The position numbers and the translations under genes are program-made. 64,000 nucleotides of DNA from Sphingobium sp. TKS. GTDB taxonomy: Bacteria > Pseudomonadota > Alphaproteobacteria > Sphingomonadales > Sphingomonadaceae. Each line of letters starts with the position of its first letter. Position 1 is the stretch's first letter. The notes beneath the pieces are model-generated. The model worked only from the letters and a program-made list of their open reading frames with translations, was not told the origin of the DNA and ran no database searches. This document shows positions 17,935 to 25,988 of the stretch, piece after piece. The stretch lies in the NCBI RefSeq assembly GCF_001563265.1, contig NZ_CP005083.1:1677001-1741000 (forward strand). Direction: 5' to 3'.

Positions 17935-20721
17935 TCAGAATTCGAAGTTCAACCGGCCGTAATAAAAGCCGCCGCTGGTCCCGTAGGGCGAATATTGGTT
18001 GTAGAGGGAGAAGCCATTGCCCTGCAGTACGGGCAGCAATTTATCGGGATAGCTGTTGAACAGATTGTTGGCGCCCGCTGACAGCTTGATGCCCTTGCGC
18101 AGTTCCACCCCGGCTTCCAGGTCGACGATGATCTCGGGATCGATTTCCGCATCCAGCGAGGGCGTGGTCGGATGGACCATCGTCACCTTGCCAAAGCGGG
18201 TGGCGCGCAGGTTCAGGCTCGCCGGTCCCTTGGTCCAGAGGATATTGGCGATGAACTTGTCGCGCGGCGTGCCCTTGGTGAAGTCGCCCTGCTTCGACCG
18301 GCCGATCAGCGCCAGCCCGGAACTGGCCAGTACGCTCGGCACGGCATCGACATGGGTGAAGACGGTCTTGTTGAAATTGGCCGACAGGCTGAACACCGCA
18401 TGGCCCAGGTCGTTGAAATCGGCGCGCCAGGTGCTGACCACATCGATCCCGCGCGTCCGCGTATCGGCCGCGTTGGAGAAGTAGAAGCCGCCCGCCGAAG
18501 AGGTGATGCCCGCCGCCGCCAGCACGCTGCGCACCAGCGGACCCTGCAGGGTTTCGGACAACAGGATGCGATCCTTGATCTTGATCTGATAGGCGTCGAC
18601 CGTGATGTTGAGGCGCGGCGTCGGCGTGATGACGATGCCGGCGGAAAGGTTCCTCGACTTTTCCGGTTTCAGCGGTGTTGCGCCCAGAGCGATGGCCGCC
18701 GCTGAATCCACCGGCAGCGCCGATACGGGCAGCAGCACACCGCCCACATTGATCGTGCTGGCGGAGGAATAATGCTGCTGTTGCAGCGTCGGGGCGCGGA
18801 AGCCCGTGCTTGCCGTGCCGCGCAGCGCCAGGCCGCGCACCGGCTCGATACGCAGCGACGCCTTGCCGGTGTCGGTGGTGCCGAAGTCCGAATAATCCTC
18901 ATGCCGCCCGGCCAGCGCGACCTCGAACCCCTCTATGACCTGCTGTTCCAGGTTCAGATAGGCGCTCCAATTGTCGCGGTGCCATTTTCCGGCGGAGGAG
19001 AGGGGGAAACCTGTCACACCCTGCGATCCGGATGTCCGCAGCACCCCTGCATTGGCGCCGCTGGTCGAGCGATATCCGCCGTCGATATAGGATTCGGGGT
19101 CGCCCGAACCGATGGCGTAGCTGTTCCAGCGATATTCCACCCCCAGCGCCACCAGCAACGGTTCAGCCAGGCCCAGATCGACCGTCTTTTGAAGGTCGAG
19201 ATTGGTCGTCCACTCCTTCGACGTGACGGAGCCGATATACATGTCGGCAGGGCTCGCCGGGCCGAGCGACGCGTTGACGACCGAGCTTTCCCGATATTTC
19301 ACCCAATTGCGGGCAAAGCTGCTGGACAGGTCGTAATGGAATGTGTCGGAGAGATCTCCACGCAGTCCTGCCGCCGTCTGGAAATCCTCGTCATAAATGT
19401 GGAGGTGCGGGCTGTAGCCGTTGGGGAAAAGCTCCGGAATATTGTTCGGCGCATCGGGGAAGCGATAGGTCAGCCAGGCGTCGCTATGCCGCCGGGAAGC
19501 CGTGCCGAACAGGTAGAACTGTACCGCCTCGCTTACCGGCAGCGACACGTCATAGGCGAAGTTGATGCCCGAAACCTGCGGCTGGCCACCCTTGTTCACG
19601 TCGCGGTTGACGGTCGCTTCACGTGGATCGGGCGTGCCAGTGGTCGCTGAATAAGGCTGGCCGAGATATGCATAAAAGCGGCCGGGGTTCAGCGCGCTGC
19701 GATAGGTGCGTCCCTGAAGGAAGGCGTCCAGCGTGAAATGGACATGGCCGCCATCACCGATGCCAAAGCCCTTGCTGATCTGGAGCCGGCCCTGTTCGCC
19801 GCCGCCGTCCGCCGTGGCGCCGCCCAGGAAGGAAGCCGTGCCGCTGGCGTCATCCTTCAATAAGATATTGACGACGCCTGCAATCGCGTCCGAACCATAT
19901 TGCGCCGACGCCCCGTCGCGCAGTACCTCTATGCGTTCGATGGAGGAGGAGGGGATGAGGTCCAGGTCCGGCGGCGACTGGCCGTTTTGGGTCGTGCCGT
20001 TGATGAAGAGGGTCGCCGTATTGTGGCGCCGCTTGCCGTTCACCAGCACCAGCAACTGGTCGCCCGCAAGCCCGCGCAGCGACAGCGTCTTAACCGCGAA
20101 GCTGGCCCCGGCGCCGCTGTTCGACACGTTGATCGACGGCACCAGCGTCCCCAGCAGGTCGCGGACCGATTGCTTGCCGCTCGCTTCCATATCCTTGGCG
20201 CTTAGTACGTCGATCGGCGCGAGGCTTTCCGCGACGGTGCGCGTGGTCTGGCGGGTGCCGGTGACGATGATGGGGGCGGACGTCTCCTCCGCTTCGGCGC
20301 CCGGTGCCATGGCGACCGGAGCTGCCGCGCCCGCGATGCCGATCTGCGCGAGTTGAACGGCCAGCGGGCGGCGGTGGGCGGCGCTCCGGTTGGCGGGGAT
20401 CGCGAGCGCAATGACGCCCACGCCCGCCTCGCTATGCTTGAGCGCGGTTCCGGCGAGCAGCCTTTCCAGCGCATCTTCGGTCGATAACCAGCCTTGCACG
20501 CGCCGGCTGCGTATCGCGGCTACTTCGTCATAGGGAAACAGGATGCGCACGCCCGACTGCGTCGAAAGCTGGCGCAGGGCGCTGCTCAGCGGCTGCGGTG
20601 GAATGTCGAACTTGTGACGCTGCGACAGAGTGGCGTCCGTCTTGGGGGCCGCCAGAAGCTCCGTGGGCGAAACAAGGCAGGTGGCAAGGGCCAACCCTGC
20701 CAGCGCATGGCGAAAACGCAT
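17935..20721 (-). CDS. TonB-dependent receptor with N-terminal STN domain
   Basis: A 928-residue outer-membrane receptor. A signal peptide (about 1-25) is followed by a secretin/TonB short N-terminal (STN) domain (about 35-105), a TonB-box-like IIVTGTRQ near 152, a plug (about 160-275, with LVLVNGKRRH and IERIEVLRDGASAQYGSDAIAGVVN) and a 22-strand-type barrel ending in aromatic NFEF. An STN domain usually signals to a FecR-type anti-sigma factor, but no FecIR pair is adjacent; the nearby ECF41 is a different class. The ATG at 20721 has AGGGGAA upstream. Ligand unknown (siderophore, glycan and other ligands are all possible). Confidence 0.92.
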   Translation of the reverse strand: MRFRHALAGLALATCLVSPTELLAAPKTDATLSQRHKFDIPPQPLSSALRQLSTQSGVRILFPYDEVAAIRSRRVQGWLSTEDALERLLAGTALKHSEAGVGVIALAIPANRSAAHRRPLAVQLAQIGIAGAAAPVAMAPGAEAEETSAPIIVTGTRQTTRTVAESLAPIDVLSAKDMEASGKQSVRDLLGTLVPSINVSNSGAGASFAVKTLSLRGLAGDQLLVLVNGKRRHNTATLFINGTTQNGQSPPDLDLIPSSSIERIEVLRDGASAQYGSDAIAGVVNILLKDDASGTASFLGGATADGGGEQGRLQISKGFGIGDGGHVHFTLDAFLQGRTYRSALNPGRFYAYLGQPYSATTGTPDPREATVNRDVNKGGQPQVSGINFAYDVSLPVSEAVQFYLFGTASRRHSDAWLTYRFPDAPNNIPELFPNGYSPHLHIYDEDFQTAAGLRGDLSDTFHYDLSSSFARNWVKYRESSVVNASLGPASPADMYIGSVTSKEWTTNLDLQKTVDLGLAEPLLVALGVEYRWNSYAIGSGDPESYIDGGYRSTSGANAGVLRTSGSQGVTGFPLSSAGKWHRDNWSAYLNLEQQVIEGFEVALAGRHEDYSDFGTTDTGKASLRIEPVRGLALRGTASTGFRAPTLQQQHYSSASTINVGGVLLPVSALPVDSAAAIALGATPLKPEKSRNLSAGIVITPTPRLNITVDAYQIKIKDRILLSETLQGPLVRSVLAAAGITSSAGGFYFSNAADTRTRGIDVVSTWRADFNDLGHAVFSLSANFNKTVFTHVDAVPSVLASSGLALIGRSKQGDFTKGTPRDKFIANILWTKGPASLNLRATRFGKVTMVHPTTPSLDAEIDPEIIVDLEAGVELRKGIKLSAGANNLFNSYPDKLLPVLQGNGFSLYNQYSPYGTSGGFYYGRLNFEF

Positions 20722-20901
20722 TGATTGTTCCCCTGTAGCAGACGGCATTATCGTGCCGTTCCGATTGCATCGAACGAAGCAAAGCTCCCGATCCGCTATC
20801 CGGCGGGCGGGAACGATCGATTGCGAGCGATAGATGATCGGAAAATACGCTTAAAATGAGAGTTTCTTATTATAATATTACAACTGCGGCGATGCAGTCG
20901 T

Positions 20902-21666
20902 TCAGGCGCAAGTTTGCAGGAACCAGCGTTGATTTTCCTCCAGCCCGATAGCGGTTAGTCGACCGCTACGGAAAGCGCCGGTGTCGATGCCGATCCGATT
21001 GGGCTGAACGTCGACATCCTCGCTGATGCTATGGCCGTGGACGACCATCTTCCCGAACTGTCCCCGGTGGTTCAGGAAATCGCCCCTGATCCAGCGCAGA
21101 TCGGCGGGAATCTGCGCGTCGAGCCCGATGCGCGGCCGAACCCCGGCATGCACGAACAGATAGTCGCCCACCGGCAGCATGTCGGGAAAATCGTCCAGAA
21201 AATCGATATGATCGCGGGGTATATGGGTCAGCATCCATTGGGCCAACGTCTCGTCGCCCATGGTGGCACAATCGTCTGGATCCAGGCCATAGCTGGCCAG
21301 CGTCTCGACCCCACCATATCGCCGGAAGAAGCGGGCGGCCTGCGCCCGACCGCGAGCAGCAGCGATGAACATTTCCTCATGATTGCCCTTGATGAAGCGG
21401 ACATCCTCGCCTGATCGCGCCAGTCCCATCGCCCGTTCGACAACCTGCGCCGATTGCGGTCCGCGATCCACCAGATCGCCCAGCAGGATCAGCAGCCGGG
21501 GCAGGGGAGGACGATCCGCTTCATCTCGCCCAATCTTGTCCAGCAATTCGGCAAACAGATCGTCGCGGCCATGAATGTCGCCAATCGCATAGACGCGCGC
21601 ATCTCCGCCCACGTTGGGGGCTAGCGGTTCGGCAGACGCTTTCCGGCGGCGGAAGGGCATCAGCAT
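20902..21666 (-). CDS. Metallophosphoesterase, PPP-type serine/threonine phosphatase-like
   Basis: A 254-residue metallophosphatase. The metal-binding blocks appear in order: YAIGDIHGRDDL near residue 30, LLGDLVDRGPQS near 65, FIKGNHEEMF near 95, and later VHAGVRP and VVHGHS. This is the bacterial PrpA/ApaH-like PPP group, which acts on phosphoproteins or dinucleoside polyphosphates. A basic N-terminal segment (PFRRRKAS) precedes the domain. I chose the ATG at 21666; a TTG nine bases upstream also fits. It lies 44 bases downstream of dcd on the same strand and may be co-transcribed with it. Substrate uncertain. Confidence 0.85.
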   Translation of the reverse strand: MLMPFRRRKASAEPLAPNVGGDARVYAIGDIHGRDDLFAELLDKIGRDEADRPPLPRLLILLGDLVDRGPQSAQVVERAMGLARSGEDVRFIKGNHEEMFIAAARGRAQAARFFRRYGGVETLASYGLDPDDCATMGDETLAQWMLTHIPRDHIDFLDDFPDMLPVGDYLFVHAGVRPRIGLDAQIPADLRWIRGDFLNHRGQFGKMVVHGHSISEDVDVQPNRIGIDTGAFRSGRLTAIGLEENQRWFLQTCA

Positions 21667-21710
21667 GGCGGACAAGGCTCACACATCATGTCCGCCAGTG
21701 TCGCATGGCT

Positions 21711-22265
21711 TCAAAGGCGGGGCAATGTGACGCCCTGCTGCCCCATATATTTGCCCGCGCGGTCGGCATAGCTGGTCTCGCACGGCTCATTGCCCTTGAG
21801 GAACAGGAACTGGCAGGCGCCCTCATTGGCGTAGATCTTGGCGGGGAGCGGCGTGGTGTTGGAAAATTCCAGCGTCACATGACCTTCCCAGCCCGGCTCC
21901 AGCGGGGTGACGTTCACGATGATGCCGCAACGCGCATAGGTCGATTTGCCGAGGCAGATCACCAGCACGTCACGCGGCACGCGGAAATATTCGACCGTCC
22001 GGGCCAGCGCGAAGCTGTTGGGCGGGATGATGCAGACGTCGGTCTTGCGGTCGACGAAACTGTTCGCGGCGAAATCCTTGGGGTCCACCACGGCGCTGTT
22101 GACATTGGTGAAGATCTTGAACTCGTCCGCCACCCGCGCATCATAACCATAGGAGGAGAGGCCATAGCTGATGCAGCCGTCACGCCGCTGGCTCTCCACG
22201 AACGGTTCGATCATGTTGTGGGTCTGGGCCTGTTCGCGAATCCACTTATCCGACAATATCGACAT
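21711..22265 (-). CDS. dcd: dCTP deaminase
   Basis: A 184-residue enzyme, the standard length for Dcd, which converts dCTP to dUTP for thymidylate synthesis. It begins MSILSDKWI, has [14 protein letters not shown] near residue 35 and the active-site block [29 protein letters not shown], with the catalytic Glu in LEPGWEGH. A longer open frame upstream is rejected because family proteins start at this ATG and AGGAAAG lies just upstream. The gene follows cdd by 7 bases, so two pyrimidine deaminases are paired. Confidence 0.95.
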   Translation of the reverse strand: MSILSDKWIREQAQTHNMIEPFVESQRRDGCISYGLSSYGYDARVADEFKIFTNVNSAVVDPKDFAANSFVDRKTDVCIIPPNSFALARTVEYFRVPRDVLVICLGKSTYARCGIIVNVTPLEPGWEGHVTLEFSNTTPLPAKIYANEGACQFLFLKGNEPCETSYADRAGKYMGQQGVTLPRL

Positions 22266-22272
22266 GGCTGGT

Positions 22273-22731
22273 TCAGCTCTTTCCTGGGAATATGCCGAGA
22301 TCCCGGGGACCAAAGGCATGAGGCAATAGTTCAGCGACGCTATGTTCGACCATGGCGTCCCCCTCCGGCGCCGCGCAGTAGATGGCGAGCGTCCGCCCGG
22401 CCATCTGCTCGGCTTCGTTCATGATCTGGCGGCACCGGCCGCAGGGCGTGACGATGGCATCGCCTGTGATGGAGCCATCCGCGCCCATGGCGCCCCCAAC
22501 GACCGCGATCGCCTCCACATCGGCAAAGCGTCCTTGCGCATTCACCGCCGCGAGCGCCACCGTTTCGGCGCAGAGCGACAGGCCATAGCTTGCATTTTCG
22601 AAATTGCAGCCGGTGATGATCTGCCCGTCGGTCAACCGCACCGCAGCGCCGACGGCAAAGCGGCTGTATGGCGCATGGGCATGGGCCATAGCCCCGCGCG
22701 CCGCCTCGATCAGTTCTTTCGTCGCGCTCAT
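22273..22731 (-). CDS. cdd: Cytidine deaminase
   Basis: A 152-residue cytidine/deoxyuridine-forming salvage enzyme. The zinc site is seen as [14 protein letters not shown] (Cys and catalytic Glu) and [12 protein letters not shown] (two Cys), the pattern of homotetrameric Cdd. [22 protein letters not shown] precedes it, also typical. The ATG at 22731 overlaps the stop of the upstream GH25-like gene (ATGA), so translation is coupled. Together with dcd downstream it forms a small pyrimidine-salvage unit. Confidence 0.93.
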   Translation of the reverse strand: MSATKELIEAARGAMAHAHAPYSRFAVGAAVRLTDGQIITGCNFENASYGLSLCAETVALAAVNAQGRFADVEAIAVVGGAMGADGSITGDAIVTPCGRCRQIMNEAEQMAGRTLAIYCAAPEGDAMVEHSVAELLPHAFGPRDLGIFPGKS

Positions 22732-23450
22732 CGCGCCATCGCATCCCATCGCACCGGACCCTCGATGCCGTCGATATGCCGCATATCGCTGGCTGTCCAC
22801 ATCACCCATTTGCGCTTTTCGCTATCAGGGGGAAAGAAATTGCGGTCGAGCCACAGCGTCCGGTTGATCCCCGAGGCAATGCCATATTGCGCGTCGAAAT
22901 CGTCGCTGACGTTCAGCACCACCGACGTGCCTGCATGGCTCTCGATCAGGTTGATCAGCGTATTCAGTTCTGACAGCACCGCATCCTGCCCCAGCCGCGC
23001 CCGGCAGCCAGGCTCGAACGCCAGCCGGATCACCGGGGGCAAGGCGGCATTGTCGCGGGGCACCATGGTCATGAACCCGGTCGCCTGATCGGAAGCCTTC
23101 GCACACAGGCTGAATTCGAGCACCGCGCCATAGCGCATTCCGGCCGCTCGCGCCGCCGCCCAATTGGCCTCAAACGCCGGATCGCGAAAATGTCCGCCGC
23201 TGGCTGCGCGGATATAGGCGAAATCCGCCCCCTGTGCCGCCAGCGTACCCCATTCGATGGTCCCGTCGGCGGATGATACGGAGACGCCCTGGGTCGGAAA
23301 TTCTTCGCGGCTCGGCGCCCAGTCGCGGGCATAAAGCCACCCGCCCAGAGCCAACAGGCCCAGAACGGCACAAACCACGCCAAAACGGGCCAGCAAATGG
23401 CCGGCACTGATGATACGGATGCCCCTTACCCCTTGATATGCAGGACGCAA
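22728..23450 (-). CDS. Membrane-anchored GH25 (lysozyme-fold) protein lacking catalytic acids
   Basis: A 240-residue protein with one N-terminal membrane segment (about 22-42), then a GH25-like domain. GVSVSSADGTIEW aligns with the family's GVDVSxxQGxIDW, and IRAASGGHFRDPAFEANWAAARAAG is strongly GH25-like. The first catalytic Asp position is Ser, and the usual DLE position reads RLA in PPVIRLAFEPGC, so all three expected catalytic acids appear lost. It is probably a non-hydrolytic periplasmic protein that may still bind peptidoglycan. The start is uncertain: TTG 23450 is used here, TTG 23396 and GTG 23378 are alternatives, and none has a good ribosome-binding site. Confidence 0.7.
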   Translation of the reverse strand: MRPAYQGVRGIRIISAGHLLARFGVVCAVLGLLALGGWLYARDWAPSREEFPTQGVSVSSADGTIEWGTLAAQGADFAYIRAASGGHFRDPAFEANWAAARAAGMRYGAVLEFSLCAKASDQATGFMTMVPRDNAALPPVIRLAFEPGCRARLGQDAVLSELNTLINLIESHAGTSVVLNVSDDFDAQYGIASGINRTLWLDRNFFPPDSEKRKWVMWTASDMRHIDGIEGPVRWDAMAR

Positions 23451-23908
23451 ATCAGCGTGAAGAGGCGACGGGCCGTATCGAAGTCGACCTTGATCTTGCC
23501 CTCCAGCCGCTCGATCAGCGTCTCGGCGGCGGCATTGTGGATGCCGCGGCGCGCCATGTCCACTGTCTCGATCTGCGCGGGCGACGCATTGCTGATCGCC
23601 TGGAAATAGCTGTCGCAGATCGCGAAATAGTCCCGGATCGGGCGGCGGAAGCGACCCAGGCTCAGGATGATCGCCTCCAGCGGATCGCCATTGTCCCGCC
23701 GGATTTCGATGACCAGCCGCCCTTCCTCGACGCGCAGATGCACCTTGTAGGGACCGGCATAGCCGTCCTCATGGACGCGCTGGGGTTCGAAATAATTATC
23801 TTCCAGCAGGTCGAAAATGGCTATGCGCCGTTCCTGCTCGACATCGGCATTGCGCCAGAGGATCGTCCGCTCGTCGAGCGTGATATCGATGATGCGCGGA
23901 TCGGCCAT
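23426..23908 (-). CDS. UPF0262 family protein
   Basis: A 160-residue protein matching the UPF0262 family, found almost only in alphaproteobacteria and without a known function. The recognisable stretches are IIDITLDERTILWRN near the start, HLRVEEGRLVIEIR in the middle and DMARRGIHNAAAETLIERL near the end. It looks cytoplasmic, with no signal or membrane segment. The ATG at 23908 gives the usual length; the open frame continues upstream without support. It is the first gene of the minus-strand run UPF0262, GH25-like, cdd, dcd, and faces dnaB divergently across 135 bases. Confidence 0.88.
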   Translation of the reverse strand: MADPRIIDITLDERTILWRNADVEQERRIAIFDLLEDNYFEPQRVHEDGYAGPYKVHLRVEEGRLVIEIRRDNGDPLEAIILSLGRFRRPIRDYFAICDSYFQAISNASPAQIETVDMARRGIHNAAAETLIERLEGKIKVDFDTARRLFTLICVLHIKG

Positions 23909-24043
23909 GGACGCTATGGTCAGTGCGGCGGCGCACAAGGAAATGCAACCGGGAAAAGCAATGGCGACTCTTGTCCACAGCTTTTCCAAATGCTTTCAAC
24001 GTTCCACCTTGCAAGGGCAGGTCTGCGGCGCGATGAGGGGGCC

Positions 24044-25525
24044 ATGGTCGAACTCGTGCAATTCAACGCCGCCGCGGAATCTGGCATCACTGAACTCCCC
24101 CGCAATGTCGAGGCGGAGGCGGCGCTGCTGGGCGCATTGATGATCGACAACCGCATTGCCGAAGATGTGCAGCTAAAGCTCAAGCCCGAGCATTTCTTCG
24201 AGCCTCTGCACGGCCGCATCTATGAATCCGTGATGAGGCTGGTCGAGCGCGACATGATCGCGAACCCGGTGACGCTCAAGCCCATGCTGGAGCAGGACCC
24301 GGCGCTCAAGGAACTGGGCGGCGTGGGCTATCTGGCGCAATTGACGGGCAATGGCGCCGCGCTGCTGGGCGCGCGCGATTTCGCGACCCAGATTTACGAC
24401 CTGGCCCTGTTGCGGCAGCTTGTTCATGTCGGTCGTGAACTGGTTGAAAATGCACTGGATACCAGTGAAGATGTCAATCCGCGCGAGCAGATCGAACAGG
24501 CCGAAGTCGCGCTCTACAAGGTTTCGGGAGGCGAGGGCGAAAGCGGCTCGGTCAAGAGCTTTGCTGCCGCCACCACCATGGCGGTCCAGATCGCGGAGCG
24601 CGCACTCAACAGCGGCGGCCATGTGTCGGGCATCACCACCGGCATTAACAGCCTGAACGAAAAAATCGGCGGCATGCACAATTCGGACTTGATGATCCTC
24701 GCGGGTCGTCCGGGCATGGGCAAGACCTCGCTCGCCACCAATATCGCCTATAATGCTGCCTCACGCTGGCTGCGCGATCATGCCGACGGCATTCCACCCG
24801 AAAAGAATATGGGCGCCAAGACCGCGTTCTTCAGCCTCGAAATGTCCGCCGACCAGCTCGCTACCCGCGTATTGGCCGAACAGTCGGGCATCAGCGGCGA
24901 AGCGCTGCGCATGGGTAAGATCAGCCGCGCGGACTTTCAGAACCTCTCCCGCGCGGCGCGGGAGTTGCAGGAATTGCCGCTCTTCATCGACGATACGCCC
25001 GGCCTTACCATCGCCGCGCTGCGCACCCGCGCCCGCCGGTTGAAGCGCCGTCATGACATCGGCTTCGTCGTGGTCGACTATCTCCAACTGCTCCAGGGCA
25101 CTGGCAAGGGCGATAACCGCGTCAACGAAATTTCAGAAATTTCCCGTGGTTTGAAGACCTTGGCGAAAGAACTTAATTGTCCGGTTCTGGCGCTTTCGCA
25201 GCTCAGCCGCGCCGTCGAACAGCGCGAGGACAAGCGCCCGCAGCTCTCCGACCTTCGTGAATCAGGCTCTATTGAGCAAGACGCGGACATGGTCTGGTTC
25301 GTGTTCCGCGAGGATTATTATGTTGCCGCCAAGGAGCCGGGGAACAAGGAAAGCTCCGAGCATCTGGAATGGGCGCAGGAAATGGAGCGCATTTACGGTT
25401 TGGCCGAGGTGATCGTGGCGAAACAGCGTCACGGCTCCACCGGTCGCATCCGCATGAAGTTCGACGCCAGGATCACCCGCTTCTCTGATCTGGCGGAGGG
25501 CAGCTATCTTGAGGATATTGAATAG
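24044..25525 (+). CDS. dnaB: Replicative DNA helicase DnaB
   Basis: A 493-residue hexameric helicase that unwinds DNA at the replication fork. The N-terminal DnaB domain (about 18-120: LPRNVEAEAALLGALMIDNR) interacts with primase. The RecA-like C-terminal domain has Walker A LAGRPGMGKTSLA near residue 225, Walker B region IGFVVVDYLQLLQG near 345, and SQLSRAVEQREDKRPQLSDLRESGSIEQDAD, the DnaB signature. No intein or insertion interrupts it. The ATG at 24044 has GAGGGGG upstream; the frame extends much further upstream, but only antisense to UPF0262. Confidence 0.97.
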   Translation: MVELVQFNAAAESGITELPRNVEAEAALLGALMIDNRIAEDVQLKLKPEHFFEPLHGRIYESVMRLVERDMIANPVTLKPMLEQDPALKELGGVGYLAQLTGNGAALLGARDFATQIYDLALLRQLVHVGRELVENALDTSEDVNPREQIEQAEVALYKVSGGEGESGSVKSFAAATTMAVQIAERALNSGGHVSGITTGINSLNEKIGGMHNSDLMILAGRPGMGKTSLATNIAYNAASRWLRDHADGIPPEKNMGAKTAFFSLEMSADQLATRVLAEQSGISGEALRMGKISRADFQNLSRAARELQELPLFIDDTPGLTIAALRTRARRLKRRHDIGFVVVDYLQLLQGTGKGDNRVNEISEISRGLKTLAKELNCPVLALSQLSRAVEQREDKRPQLSDLRESGSIEQDADMVWFVFREDYYVAAKEPGNKESSEHLEWAQEMERIYGLAEVIVAKQRHGSTGRIRMKFDARITRFSDLAEGSYLEDIE

Positions 25526-25544
25526 GGGAAAAGGTGTCCGATCC

Positions 25545-25572
25545 CCGTTCGTTTCGAGCCTAGTCGAAAAAC
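25545..25572. repeat. REP-like palindrome between dnaB and the MAPEG gene
   Basis: GTTTCGA, a 6-base spacer and TCGAAAAAC form an imperfect inverted repeat (core TTTCGA 25552-25557 and TCGAAA 25564-25569) in the convergent gap between dnaB and the MAPEG gene. It resembles short palindromes scattered in sphingomonad intergenic regions. It could also slow transcription from either side, though the stem is short. Confidence 0.35.
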
Positions 25573-25579
25573 CTTCGCG

Positions 25580-25975
25580 CTACCCCGAAACAAAAGCCTG
25601 AAAAACCAGCGCCAGCCCCACCATGCTGACCAGATAGGCGACAGTCCGCACCACCGGCACGCCCATGCCGTAAAGCGGCAGATACACAGCCCGAGCCCCC
25701 AGCCACATCCATCCGCCAACCGCGGTCAACCCGCTGGTTTTCGCGGCAACCACCACGCCCAGCAGCGTGATGATCGCAATCGGATAGGTCTCCAGAAAAT
25801 TCGCCTGCGCGCGCACCAATCGCCCGCCCACAGGGTCGAGGGGCGGCAACTCCTCATCACGCGCCCCCATATTCCATTTGGTGCCATATTGCCGCGTCTT
25901 GATATGCGCCGCCGCGAAGATGTGGACCAACAGCAACACACAGCTCCACGCCAATATCTTCAGCTCAACGGCCAT
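25580..25975 (-). CDS. MAPEG family membrane protein
   Basis: A 131-residue inner-membrane protein with four hydrophobic helices (about 5-23, 62-80, 85-100 and 110-128). The loop RLVRAQANFLETYPIAIITL near residue 52 holds the conserved RxxxNxxE-like pattern of the MAPEG superfamily (membrane proteins of eicosanoid and glutathione metabolism). Bacterial members have no settled function. The ATG at 25975 has an excellent GAAAGGGGAA ribosome-binding site; the upstream open frame overlaps the CocE-like gene and is rejected. It follows that gene by 13 bases and is probably co-transcribed. Confidence 0.88.
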   Translation of the reverse strand: MAVELKILAWSCVLLLVHIFAAAHIKTRQYGTKWNMGARDEELPPLDPVGGRLVRAQANFLETYPIAIITLLGVVVAAKTSGLTAVGGWMWLGARAVYLPLYGMGVPVVRTVAYLVSMVGLALVFQAFVSG

Positions 25976-25988
25976 ATCATTTCCCCTT

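Noticed and set aside
20722..20901. Fur box or other iron operator in the AT-rich region before the TonB receptor
   Set aside because: The region is AT-rich, but no convincing match to a 19-base Fur palindrome is visible.
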